The notes beneath the pieces are model-generated. The model saw nothing but the letters and a program-made list of their open reading frames with translations, had not been told where the DNA came from and did not search any database. 64,000 bases of DNA from Bacillus sp. BP-3 (GTDB lineage: Bacteria > Bacillota > Bacilli > Bacillales > Bacillaceae_G): contig NZ_JAQOTJ010000002.1 of assembly GCF_028401955.1 (NCBI RefSeq), positions 372,001 to 436,000 on the forward strand, read 5' to 3'. The position numbers and the translations under genes are program-made. This document shows, piece after piece, positions 56,979 through 64,000 of the stretch (positions are counted from its first letter, which is position 1; every line of letters starts with the position of its first letter).

Positions 56979-57791
56979 TTAATCTTCATAAACAAGTTGG
57001 ATATTACCGTTACTTAATTTTACTAATTTAAAAAACCCATGATTTTCAGCTTTTCTAACTGCGGATTGTATCTGAAATTCAGATTTTCCCGGATTCATTT
57101 CAATCATTTCTTTAATAATTTCGTCATACGTATATGTGCCTTTATACGCATAAGTCATAAACATTGTCAATGCAGATAATTCAGAAGCAGCAAAACCATA
57201 TTTATGATAATTCTCCATTAATTCTATAGGTATAGGTGTAGTTTCGTCGCCTTCTAACTCCGCTTTTTCATGTATTTCTCTTATAGTCTCTAATTCAGAT
57301 AACAATTCCTTTGAAAGCAAATAAACGTCAATCATGCCCTTTCCCAAATCAATGATATATTTTTCCTTCTCATACAAGCTATTTAATACATCTTTCACTT
57401 TCTTTTTAGATAATCCTGTACGTTTGCTAATCATATCTACTCTGATTTTCACATTAGAAGTATTAGAAGTATGTACAACATAGCAAAGATATGTATACAC
57501 CAATAATTCATCTATATCTATACGTCCTCTTTCAAAATCAATAAATGGTATAACTGGTACTGGGAAGGTTTTACCTTTAGTAAATTGAAAAACTACTTGA
57601 TTTCCTGTTTCATCATCGATTATTCCTTGAGTATTATGTAAAATCTGTTGCGTAAATAGTGTTAACAATGTTTGTTTAGCATCTTTCCTCATTCTTTCTT
57701 CTAAAAAAATTCTCTCTGTTAACTCACTAGTAACCTTAACATCCTTAACTGCCACTAAATTTCCCCCTATAAATCTTATTTCCCCTACCAT
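56979..57791 (-). CDS. Winged-helix protein, possible replication or regulatory protein
   Basis: A 270-aa protein with GAGGT four bases before ATG. Residues about 95-155 (ELLVYTYLCYVVHTSNTSNVKIRVDMISKRTGLSKKKVKDVLNSLYEKEKYI) form a winged-helix HTH. A second helical domain (about 195-265) has YGFAASELSALTMFMTYAYKGTYTYDEII. The layout resembles plasmid/phage replication initiators and DnaD-like proteins, but no firm family is recognised. It is divergent from the putative large ncRNA. Confidence 0.55.
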   Translation of the reverse strand: MVGEIRFIGGNLVAVKDVKVTSELTERIFLEERMRKDAKQTLLTLFTQQILHNTQGIIDDETGNQVVFQFTKGKTFPVPVIPFIDFERGRIDIDELLVYTYLCYVVHTSNTSNVKIRVDMISKRTGLSKKKVKDVLNSLYEKEKYIIDLGKGMIDVYLLSKELLSELETIREIHEKAELEGDETTPIPIELMENYHKYGFAASELSALTMFMTYAYKGTYTYDEIIKEMIEMNPGKSEFQIQSAVRKAENHGFFKLVKLSNGNIQLVYED

Positions 57792-57839
57792 ATTATACCT
57801 CTATAAGTAATAATTTTCAGTATATTCTTTTAATTAATA

Positions 57840-58529
57840 ACCCCTTGACTTGGGATGTCAGTCCTTCATCATGGGATGAGGGTACAGGACAACGGCTAGG
57901 GCAGAGAATGACTACCTTATATCGCAAAAATAAAAAGGTTAATGCGACATAAAGTAGACGTTCATTGTCACTTCTCATGGTCTATCGGGTTAAGGAATCC
58001 GTGTAGTATACACCTTGTTTGAACGCTAGATTTTCACCTACAACGAACTTTTAACAAGTAATGCTTGTCCTACTTGCTGAAAGATTTAGGGAAAGAATTG
58101 TACTGCTGACATATCCTTAATTACTCGTAACCTAATGTTATCTTTCATGTTCGTTGCTACCTGTACCGTAATACACCAAGCAACCAGCCGAACCGTTTAG
58201 GGACGTTCTCTCCTAGACTCCCAACAACGCAAACAAGGAAACGTTATATGTTAGGACGCTTAATTTTATGACATTGGCTTAGCTAACCTGTTCAAGTTTT
58301 ACGAGTGTTAGGTCATTCCTCGTTCGGAAATTCCCTTTCGTAGTTCCTAAAAAAGACAATAGGAAACTAAACCTCTTGTACACCTATTTTTAAAAATGGT
58401 ATAATACAGGGGCTAAATGAAGGAATATCCGTTATTTAGTTTTATGCTAAATGAAGTTTTTTTTATTTAGCTGATTTTCAAAGCTGTTTTTACAAGTTGG
58501 GCTACCTATTGCAGTAGGTAGCTTTTTTC
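57840..58529 (+). ncRNA. Putative large structured RNA (GOLLD/ROOL-like setting)
   Basis: No coding frame covers it. Stems on the plus strand: GTCCT 57861-/AGGAC 57886-, enclosing TCATC/GATGA; GAGAATGAC 57904-/GTCAcTTCTC 57967-, enclosing ACCTT/AAGGT and TCGC/GCGA in pseudoknot order; CGGGTT/AATCCG with AAGG loop at 57986-58001 (needs a G-U pair, so plus strand); GTGTA/TACAC 58001-58013; CAAGTA/TACTTG 58055-58076; GAAAGATTTAGG/CCTAA..ATCTTTC 58079-58146; GTTC,GTTGC/GCAAC..GAAC 58149-58193; ATGAC/GTCAT 58268-58316; TAGTTCCTA/TAGGAAACTA 58341-58369. It ends in a strong terminator. Size and place by tRNA and integrase match GOLLD and ROOL phage RNAs. The 5' end and promoter are not clear. Confidence 0.6.
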
Positions 58530-58531
58530 TA
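58499..58531 (+). terminator. Plus-strand terminator of the large RNA
   Basis: Perfect stem GCTACCTA / TAGGTAGC, loop TTGCAG, tail TTTTTT. It is oriented away from the integrase gene, so a plus-strand transcript must arrive here. Confidence 0.95.
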
Positions 58532-58535
58532 TTAT

Positions 58536-59456
58536 TTAGATGTCCATAGTATTTAATGGATTATATTTGTCATTTTGTTCTCTTAATGCAGTACCCCATA
58601 TAGCTAAGTAACGTTCAGTCATTCGTAAATTACTATGTCGCAGCATTTTTTGAAGAGTAAATACATCACAACCATTAGCTAACATACGATGGGCAAATGT
58701 ATGCCTAAAAGTATGTGCAGATAAACGAACGTCTTTAAAATTCATTACCATTTTTAATCGTTTAAAGATACATTTCACAGCATTAGGTGTTAAAGGTTTG
58801 TTATCTTTGTTTACAAAGACATGACTTGATAGAGTATCAAATTCACGTTCGCAGAATATCTTGTATTCGCATAATTCCTTAATGAGTTTTTCTGTTAAAG
58901 GAATGCTGCTTTGCTGACGTTTCTTCCCGAATACGGTAATTGTTCCTTGTACAAGGTCAACTTCTCGCCATTGTAAATTACATAATTCTCCTAATCTACA
59001 ACCAGTACCAAGGAGAACAAGCATGATAGAATAATCTCTATATGCGTAATATTGTTTATCTCGTTGTTTTAGTCGCCTATAATAGCCAAGCATTTGTTTA
59101 ATATGTTGGTCATTGAAAACTTCGATTTTGATGTCTTCTTTGGCATACTCGAATTTCCGAGTGGGATTTTTCTTTTCTTCAATGATTTCCTGATATTGAA
59201 GGTAATTAAAGAAAATCTTTAACGTATGGAGTTTGGTATTTCTTGTAGTAGGATTGTTCTTACGCTGCTTTTGACAATATAATAGGTAGTTTTTGATTAC
59301 ATTGGGTGTAATATCATTGACGTCAATAAGTTCACGTTCAGAACAAAACCCTTGAAACTCGTTAAGAGTAAGGAGGTAAGAACCGATTGTTCGCGAGGAT
59401 AAATTTTTAAATTCTCTATCGTCCTTGAAATCTTGAATAGCAAATTTAAGCAACAA
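58536..59456 (-). CDS. int: Tyrosine recombinase/integrase of the element
   Basis: A 306-aa integrase, probable TTG start with AAGGAAG upstream. The N-terminal core-binding SAM-like domain spans about 1-95. The catalytic domain has Arg154 (GTGCRLGELCNL), His248-x-x-Arg251 (HTFRH), His274 (MLRHSN) and the nucleophile Tyr283 (MTERYL). It resembles XerC/XerD and phage integrases. It lies beside the tRNA-Val attachment site and should catalyse integration and, with a directionality factor not identified here, excision. Confidence 0.95.
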   Translation of the reverse strand: MLLKFAIQDFKDDREFKNLSSRTIGSYLLTLNEFQGFCSERELIDVNDITPNVIKNYLLYCQKQRKNNPTTRNTKLHTLKIFFNYLQYQEIIEEKKNPTRKFEYAKEDIKIEVFNDQHIKQMLGYYRRLKQRDKQYYAYRDYSIMLVLLGTGCRLGELCNLQWREVDLVQGTITVFGKKRQQSSIPLTEKLIKELCEYKIFCEREFDTLSSHVFVNKDNKPLTPNAVKCIFKRLKMVMNFKDVRLSAHTFRHTFAHRMLANGCDVFTLQKMLRHSNLRMTERYLAIWGTALREQNDKYNPLNTMDI

Positions 59457-59583
59457 AAAACCACTTCCTTTCCAGTTTATAGACTAGAAGAAAGTGGTTC
59501 TTCGATTGCATAGCGTGTCTGCCAGCAACCACTATATTTTATTACCGTCTGAATTCTTCACGAATCCAGCAATAACAAGCGTG

Positions 59584-59629
59584 TATGATCCCGACTGGGT
59601 TCGAACCAGCGACCTCCACCCTGTCAAGG
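59584..59629. other. Right attachment site (attR) inside tRNA-Val
   Basis: 46 bp identical to 46127-46172. The element supplied this copy and thereby restored a complete tRNA. Confidence 0.95.
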
Positions 59630-59658
59630 TGGCGCTCTCCCTGCTGAGCTACGGGATC
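59586..59658 (-). tRNA. tRNA-Val (anticodon GAC)
   Basis: 73 nt on the minus strand, starting GATCCCGTAGCTCAGC. Acceptor arms GATCCCG and CGGGATC pair; anticodon stem CCACC/GGTGG holds loop TTGACAG with anticodon GAC; T loop has GGTTCGAACC. CCA is not encoded. The single tRNA stands alone and is the integration target. Confidence 0.95.
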
Positions 59659-60115
59659 ATGATAAATAGTGATGGATAAACATCTTTGTTATTTTATGGT
59701 CTCTATTATAAATGAAATGATGTGAACTCTACAAGACTTTTTATTTGTAAATTTCAAATAATAACCAAAAAAGTGTTGTTTTTCATTTTATAACATTATA
59801 TGTATTCTACATGATAATGTAGGAAAAGGTATATTCTAGCAAATATAATATGATGAAATAAATTGGATATGGTTGTATAGGGGAGCAAGATGTTTAAAAA
59901 AGGGATTGTGTTTGTTGTGGAGGTCTTGTTTTAGTAGGAGTCATATTTGATGATTTCCAGTTGTTTGATAAGACGGATTAAAAAGAAAGAAGTTTTCCAT
60001 TTATTTAGTAGTTTTTAGGGCATATGAAGAGTTCATTTTTTACCGTTTTATTAATATATTATACAAAGGAATAATTAATAGGTTTATAAGAATATATATG
60101 AATGAAGGGGTGTAA
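59659..60115. other. Intergenic region with one broken small gene
   Basis: About 450 bp. Apart from the frameshifted gene at 59890-59981 and the promoter expected for the tRNA, nothing is recognised. Confidence 0.5.
59890..59981 (+). pseudogene. Small membrane protein with frameshift
   Basis: ATG 59890 (GGGGAGCAAG upstream) begins MFKKGIVFVV; then one base is missing or extra near 59918-59922, and the next frame continues GGLVLVGVIFDDFQLFDKTD to TAA at 59979-59981. The two halves make a natural 30-aa single-span peptide. In the first frame it stops after 14 codons. Confidence 0.65.
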
Positions 60116-60352
60116 ATGGTAAGAAAGAATTTTAAAATGTATGTGCCGAGATATAGAACGTTTTCTATTAATGGAGCAGTTTTTGATGTAGATGTATCTC
60201 AAGAAGAATTTGGAGAAGAGCTTGTAAGATGGATGGAATCAAAGGGTTGGTCATTTATCGGGGTAACGGATGAGATAACGGAAGAGGAAGCGAAAAAAAA
60301 TCTTATGGATCTTTTAAGTGATGAGGGGGATAAAGAGGATAAGGAGGAGTAA
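60116..60352 (+). CDS. Small acidic protein of unknown function
   Basis: A 78-aa protein (GAAGGGGTGTAA before ATG). MVRKNFKMYVPRYRTFSING is basic; the remainder VDVSQEEFGEELVRWMESKGWSFIG is followed by a very acidic tail. A short beta-alpha fold is likely. Not recognised. The stop codon lies within its own terminator hairpin. Confidence 0.7.
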   Translation: MVRKNFKMYVPRYRTFSINGAVFDVDVSQEEFGEELVRWMESKGWSFIGVTDEITEEEAKKNLMDLLSDEGDKEDKEE

Positions 60353-60369
60353 TTCCTCCTATTTTTTAT
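60339..60369 (+). terminator. Terminator overlapping the stop of 60116-60352
   Basis: AGGAGGA / TCCTCCT with five-base loop, then ATTTTTT. Confidence 0.88.
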
Positions 60370-60502
60370 GTATTGTTGTTCTGTCTTTTTTTGTAAAATT
60401 ATGATATACTGGAAAACGGTAAATAGAAGGTAGTGTCGTATTCTATTTTGATTTTTATAATAAATAACGTATATATATAGAGTTAAGAAAAGGGAGAAGT
60501 GA

Positions 60503-61738
60503 ATGTTTAATTGTAAGAAGATTTCGGCTTTGGTTATTGCAAGTTTGTTATTTTTGCTTGCGCCTGTTAAGTTGTATGCAGAGAATTCACCAGCGCCGGA
60601 GGTATTTGGACAGTTTGCGGTGTCAGTGGATGCGAAAACAGGTGATGTTTTGTATGACAAGAATGCGAATCAACATGCTTTTCCTGCTAGTATAACGAAA
60701 GTATTAACGAGTATTTTATTGATGGAGAATGTGCAGCCTGGAGAGAAAATTAGTTTTTCTCAAAAAGCTCTTGAACAGGAGAAAAGTAATTATCAAATTG
60801 AATTTCAACAAGGTGAAACGATAGATCGTGATACGGCACTTATGATTTTGATGGTGCTGAGTGCGAATGATGTAGCGTATGCGATTGCGGAGCATGTGGC
60901 AGGAAGTCCTGAAAATTTTGCGAAGATGATGAATGAGAAGGCAGTACAGTTAGGTGCAAAGGATAGTCATTTTGTTACGCCAAACGGTCTTCATGATCCA
61001 AATCATTATACAACAGCGTATGATATGGCTATGATTACAAGAGGTGCGATGAAGCATCCAGAAATTATGACGGCAATGAATACGAAGAGAACAACTGTTA
61101 CAACATCAAGACAAACTGCTTCTATCTTTAATAAAGGTCAATATTTTGAAAATCCAAATTGTATTGGCGGGAAAACAGGTTTTACAAATGAAGCACGTAA
61201 TACACTTGTACAAATAAATGAGAAAGACGGAAATCGTATTGTAAATGTTGTAATGGCTTCACAAAAGCCAGAAATTTATGAAGATATGAGAAAGCTTGCT
61301 GATTATGCATTTCCGCAATTTGCAAAACAACAAGTGGTAGATAAAAACAATTGGACTAAGCAAATGCTTTACTTGAATAAGTCAGTAGATGGTGAGCTTG
61401 AGCGAAGTGGTGATCTTGTATTAAAACAAGGTGAAGCGAAAAATGTACAAGTTGTTTTTAAAGAAAAGCATGTTGATGAGGCGAGTTTATATCAAACAGG
61501 TCTTCACCGCGGTGATGTGATTGGGACTGTAGATCTTAAGAAAAATGATCAAACGATAGAAAGTATTAATGTTCTTTCGAAAGAAAATGTTGTATTTGAG
61601 AAGCCAGAAGAGAATAGTATAACAAAATCTACTTTTTCGTATGAGTTAATGGCTGGTATCGGTGCTGCTATTCTTATTGTTTTTAGTACCTTGGTATTTC
61701 TTTGGAATCGTAAAAAACAGAAGATGTTGTCGCGATGA
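60503..61738 (+). CDS. D-alanyl-D-alanine carboxypeptidase (peptidase S11, DacF/DacA-like)
   Basis: A 411-aa penicillin-binding protein. The signal peptide is about 1-26 (ending LYA). Catalytic motifs are SITK (Ser63, Lys66), SAN (120-122) and KTG (224-226). A C-terminal beta domain is followed by a membrane anchor at about 380-403 (AGIGAAILIVFSTLVFLWN) with basic end. It trims the fifth D-Ala from peptidoglycan stem peptides outside the membrane. The anchor is a true membrane span rather than an amphipathic helix. AAAGGGAGAAGTGA precedes ATG. It has its own terminator. Confidence 0.9.
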   Translation: MFNCKKISALVIASLLFLLAPVKLYAENSPAPEVFGQFAVSVDAKTGDVLYDKNANQHAFPASITKVLTSILLMENVQPGEKISFSQKALEQEKSNYQIEFQQGETIDRDTALMILMVLSANDVAYAIAEHVAGSPENFAKMMNEKAVQLGAKDSHFVTPNGLHDPNHYTTAYDMAMITRGAMKHPEIMTAMNTKRTTVTTSRQTASIFNKGQYFENPNCIGGKTGFTNEARNTLVQINEKDGNRIVNVVMASQKPEIYEDMRKLADYAFPQFAKQQVVDKNNWTKQMLYLNKSVDGELERSGDLVLKQGEAKNVQVVFKEKHVDEASLYQTGLHRGDVIGTVDLKKNDQTIESINVLSKENVVFEKPEENSITKSTFSYELMAGIGAAILIVFSTLVFLWNRKKQKMLSR

Positions 61739-61771
61739 AAATAGGCAGGTGTATTTTGCCTATTTTTTATT
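61737..61771 (+). terminator. Terminator of the carboxypeptidase gene
   Basis: AATAGGCA / TGCCTATT hairpin followed by TTTTAT. It overlaps the stop codon. Confidence 0.88.
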
Positions 61772-61888
61772 GTGTTTTTTGAATATTCGTTATAATATGA
61801 GTTTAGGTTCGTTAAAGAGAACGTCGAATGGGAATGTTTTTTGCGATTTGTTTATATAAAGACGAAATAAACGAAAGGAAGGAAACCG

Positions 61889-62464
61889 ATGAAGTTAGTA
61901 CGGAAGGTAATTAGTAATATTATTTCTTTTGTTTTGTTTACGATTATGGTTGTGTTAGCGTTTGTTGTTATTTCGTCAAAGGCGAGTGGCGGCGATCCAA
62001 CGGTGATGGGATACCAATTCAAGGCGGTATTATCAGGATCGATGGAACCTACGTTTTTAACAGGATCTGTTATTGCAATTGAACCAACGAAAGATGGTTC
62101 AAAATATAAAAAAGGCGATGTTATTACGTTTAAAGAGAAAGATAATAAGATTGTTACTCATCGCATTATTGATGTGAAAGATATAAATGGAAAAGTTGCT
62201 TATGAAACAAAAGGTGACAATAATAATGGTCCTGATTTAAATCCGGTTCTTTCTGAAAATGTAATTGGAAAATATGCAGATATTACTGTACCGCATGTTG
62301 GTTATTTATTAAGTTATGCAAATTCGAAAGCCGGGGCAGCATTGTTATTAGTTATTCCAGGTGTTTTATTGTTGGGATATTCTGCAGTTACTATTTTTGG
62401 AGCAATACGCAGCATTGATTCTGAAAAGAAAAGCAAGTCTTCCGATGCAGGGCAATCTGTATAA
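61889..62464 (+). CDS. sipW: Signal peptidase I SipW (ER type)
   Basis: A 191-aa membrane peptidase. The N-terminal span is about 9-29; SGSMEP gives the nucleophile Ser51, and the base is His91 in VTHRIIDV, the Ser-His arrangement of ER-type signal peptidases such as SipW, rather than Ser-Lys. A C-terminal span is about 149-170 (AALLLVIPGVLLLGYSAV). SipW processes TasA and CalY, major biofilm fibre proteins in B. cereus. tasA follows at about 200 bp. AACGAAAGGAAGGAAACCG precedes ATG. Confidence 0.95.
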   Translation: MKLVRKVISNIISFVLFTIMVVLAFVVISSKASGGDPTVMGYQFKAVLSGSMEPTFLTGSVIAIEPTKDGSKYKKGDVITFKEKDNKIVTHRIIDVKDINGKVAYETKGDNNNGPDLNPVLSENVIGKYADITVPHVGYLLSYANSKAGAALLLVIPGVLLLGYSAVTIFGAIRSIDSEKKSKSSDAGQSV

Positions 62465-62667
62465 AGTGAAACTTCTATCAGTGGGGCACTGATGGAAAGC
62501 CCGCCTAATCGGGATTTTACGGACAGTTATCTTCCAACTAGCTTCTTAGATTCTCTCCCAAGCTTGAGAGGGGGCATATTACTGCTCACAAATAGCGGGA
62601 TAAAAGGGTTATACTCTTCAATCATTGAAGGTTAACAAATATATGTAGAGCTTAGGGGGAAAGTGGG
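62465..62667 (+). other. sipW-tasA intergenic region with hairpins
   Basis: Hairpins ATCAGTG/CACTGAT (62477-62493), CCCG/CGGG (62500-62513) and CTCTCCC..GAGAG near 62554-62574. No T-run, so not clear terminators. The block with GATTTTACGGACAGTTATCTT resembles a dispersed stem-loop repeat I associate with B. cereus intergenic DNA. It may adjust tasA over sipW expression. Confidence 0.5.
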
Positions 62668-63255
62668 ATGACATTAAAAAAGAAGTTAGGAATGGGCGTA
62701 GCGTCAGCGGTACTTGGAGCAGCACTAGTTGGCGGAGGAACATTTGCGTACTTTAGTGACAAAGAAGTATCAAATAATACGTTTGCAGCAGGTACGCTTG
62801 ATTTAGTAGCAAATCCAACGACAATTGTTAATGTAGACAATCTTAAACCTGGTGATACAATTAAACGTGAATTTAAATTAGAAAATAAAGGATCTTTAAA
62901 TATTAAAAAAGTATTACTGCAAACAGATTATAGTGTAGTAGATACAAAGGTAGATAATAAAGAAGATTTTGGTAAACATATTAAAGTTACTTTCTTGAGA
63001 AATATTGATAAACATGAAACAATCGTGAAAGAAACAACGTTAGATAAATTAAAGAAAGACACGCTTACAGCTGTAGATAATGATCTTATTGCTTGGTTTT
63101 GGGATGAGAAAGGTATTTCTGCAGGGAATTCTGATAAATTCACTGTGAAATTTGAATTTGTTGATAATGGCAAGGACCAAAATGAATTCCAAGGCGATCA
63201 AGTTCAATTAAAATGGACGTTTAATGCACAGCAAACTGCTGGTGAAGAAAGGTAA
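62668..63255 (+). CDS. tasA: TasA-family biofilm fibre protein (camelysin family)
   Basis: A 195-aa secreted protein. The signal peptide MTLKKKLGMGVASAVLGAALVGGGTFA ends in the SipW-type GTFAYFSD site near residue 28. The mature part is the camelysin/TasA jelly-roll: LVANPTTIVNVDNLKPGDT, FKLENKGSLNIKKVLL, LIAWFWDEKGISAGNSDKFTVKFEFVDNG and QVQLKWTFNAQQ. TasA forms amyloid-like fibres of the biofilm matrix. Being directly after sipW favours TasA over its paralogue CalY, which lies further downstream in B. cereus. A terminator follows. Confidence 0.9.
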   Translation: MTLKKKLGMGVASAVLGAALVGGGTFAYFSDKEVSNNTFAAGTLDLVANPTTIVNVDNLKPGDTIKREFKLENKGSLNIKKVLLQTDYSVVDTKVDNKEDFGKHIKVTFLRNIDKHETIVKETTLDKLKKDTLTAVDNDLIAWFWDEKGISAGNSDKFTVKFEFVDNGKDQNEFQGDQVQLKWTFNAQQTAGEER

Positions 63256-63256
63256 A

Positions 63257-63304
63257 GTGTAAGGAACAAGACTATCTTTATTAGATGGTCTTGTTCCTTA
63301 TAAA
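63257..63304 (+). terminator. Terminator of tasA
   Basis: AAGGAACAAGAC / GTCTTGTTCCTT with TATCTTTATTAGAT loop; the tail is TATAAAG, so U-run is weak. Confidence 0.8.
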
Positions 63305-63358
63305 GAATGTTATAATTCTTTATAAGGAATATAAATTCATCTAATGGCAGGTGTGAAT

Positions 63359-64000
63359 ATGAAAAAATCATCAAGGAAAGTAAGAAATATTCTTATATTA
63401 CCATGTGTCTGTTCTATAGCTTTTTATATGGGATCTCAAGTCGTGACACATACAGAAGCATCTTATGTAAGTCAGCAAAAAGTAGAGGCAACCTTATCAA
63501 CTGCGATGGTTTTTCCAAAAACAATTGAAAAGTTAACAGGGGAAGTAAAGCAACATAGAGAAGCGATTTTCAATCATTTCAATGCGATCAATTATGCAGG
63601 AAATGGAATTGTTGCAGAATTAGAAGGAAAACTTGTTGAATGGAAGCAGCACCGAGAAGCAATAAAGACGGAAATTACAGCACTACAAGCTAACTTTACG
63701 GAAATTGAGTCTTATTATAAAACAGCGGTAGAGGATGCAAAGAAAAATAAAGAGAGTTCTGCACAAGAAGTATTAAAATATGTACAAACTGGTTTTAATG
63801 AAGTGCAAAGTATTAGCAGTGATGTTGAGAAACAAGCAGTTTTACAAAAAGTAGATGAACGTATTGGGGCATTAGAAAAACAAATAAATGAAGAGAAAAA
63901 GAAACAAGCAAACAGTGTTCAAATCATATCATCTGTACAACCTTCAAATTCTTCTCAGCAAACAGAGCAGCCTCCAAAACAAGAAGAGAACAAGCAGGAT
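63359..64000 (+). CDS. DUF4047 protein, BC1280-like, 3' end cut by window
   Basis: The first 214 codons are visible. The N-terminus MKKSSRKVRNILILPCVCSIAFYMGSQVV is a signal peptide or anchor, and SYVSQQKVEATLSTAMVFPKTI follows it. The rest is a long helical domain (about 55-190) ending in a Ser/Gln/Pro/Glu-rich stretch. In the known B. cereus locus sipW-tasA-BC1280-calY the gene after tasA is a DUF4047 protein linked to biofilm; this matches. The ATG start at 63359 follows GGCAGGTGTGAAT. Confidence 0.8.
   Translation, partial: MKKSSRKVRNILILPCVCSIAFYMGSQVVTHTEASYVSQQKVEATLSTAMVFPKTIEKLTGEVKQHREAIFNHFNAINYAGNGIVAELEGKLVEWKQHREAIKTEITALQANFTEIESYYKTAVEDAKKNKESSAQEVLKYVQTGFNEVQSISSDVEKQAVLQKVDERIGALEKQINEEKKKQANSVQIISSVQPSNSSQQTEQPPKQEENKQD

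Larger units (their letters stand above)
46127..59629. mobile_element. Integrated element at tRNA-Val: phage satellite-like or decayed prophage
   Basis: Both ends carry the same 46-bp sequence, which is the 3' part of tRNA-Val(GAC) (46127-46172 and 59584-59629). The tyrosine integrase ends about 1 kb from the tRNA side and faces inward. Of about 13.5 kb, only some 7 kb is coding. Cargo: sigma-like factor, antirepressor-like genes, holin-like remnant, DNA-binding proteins, serine recombinase, HEPN protein, terminase-small-subunit-like HTH protein and a large putative ncRNA. No portal, capsid, tail, large terminase, or relaxase is seen. This fits a phage satellite, or a prophage reduced by loss. 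Confidence 0.88.

Noticed and set aside
57842-57953. Open stretch of 37 codons on the plus strand in the large RNA region
   Set aside because: It has no ribosome site, ends soon in TAA, and overlaps strong stems; chance opening is likely.
57840-58380. Group II intron or RNase P/tmRNA
   Set aside because: I find no domain V-like hairpin with GAAA, no intron boundary signals and no conserved RNase P or tmRNA motifs.

Overview
The window is chromosomal DNA of the Bacillus cereus group (cereus, thuringiensis, anthracis and relatives). This is shown by low GC, exosporium genes of the BclA/BclB, CotY/ExsY and CotO types, the yjcA-yjcD-yjcF-yjcG-yjcH order, a full trp operon behind tandem T-boxes, odhAB, and the sipW-tasA biofilm locus followed by a DUF4047 protein, an arrangement known from B. 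cereus. Family names are from recognition of protein sequence; no search was run.

Layout. 1-2.7 kb: end of a glycosyltransferase cluster with a badly damaged sugar epimerase pseudogene. 3-6.7 kb: spore surface genes (long GPT collagen-like protein with a BclB-type C-terminus, CotO, a CotY/ExsY-family protein, YjcA, a Gln-rich small protein). 6.8-14.7 kb: UvrD-like helicase, GNAT/2H-phosphoesterase/esterase genes, an EamA transporter, an Ig-like protein and PutP. A degenerate dispersed repeat family sits in the gaps of the first 13 kb. 15-22 kb: two Trp T-box leaders and trpEGDCFBA. 22-31 kb: DUF4240 protein, lactate permease, acetyltransferase, CoA-disulfide reductase, SUFU protein, a WGR-like/propeller-like gene pair, a long empty stretch and an M50-like membrane protease. 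30-34 kb: odhB and odhA. 35-46 kb: truncated carotenoid oxygenase gene, transporters, tandem Phe-type T-boxes before an amino-acid permease, a free BclA-type C-terminal domain, an APH-family kinase, lipoproteins, and several gene remnants.

46,127-59,629 is an integrated mobile element. A perfect 46-bp direct repeat lies in the 3' half of tRNA-Val(GAC) at 59,586-59,658 and again at 46,127-46,172, and a tyrosine integrase lies next to the tRNA end. No capsid or tail gene is visible. The cargo is a sigma-like factor, antirepressor-like proteins, a dead holin-like gene, a serine recombinase, a HEPN-motif protein, a phBC6A51/small-terminase-like HTH protein, several regulators, a 34-aa membrane peptide, three direct-repeat arrays and large non-coding stretches. 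It looks like a phage satellite or a decayed prophage/plasmid hybrid.

The most unusual item is 57,840-58,529, beside the integrase and tRNA. It has no gene but many nested perfect stems, a possible pseudoknot and a strong plus-strand terminator. I read it as a large structured non-coding RNA, comparable in size and setting to GOLLD or ROOL RNAs of phages.

59.9-64 kb: a frameshifted small gene, a D-Ala-D-Ala carboxypeptidase, then sipW, tasA and the start of a DUF4047 protein that runs off the window.
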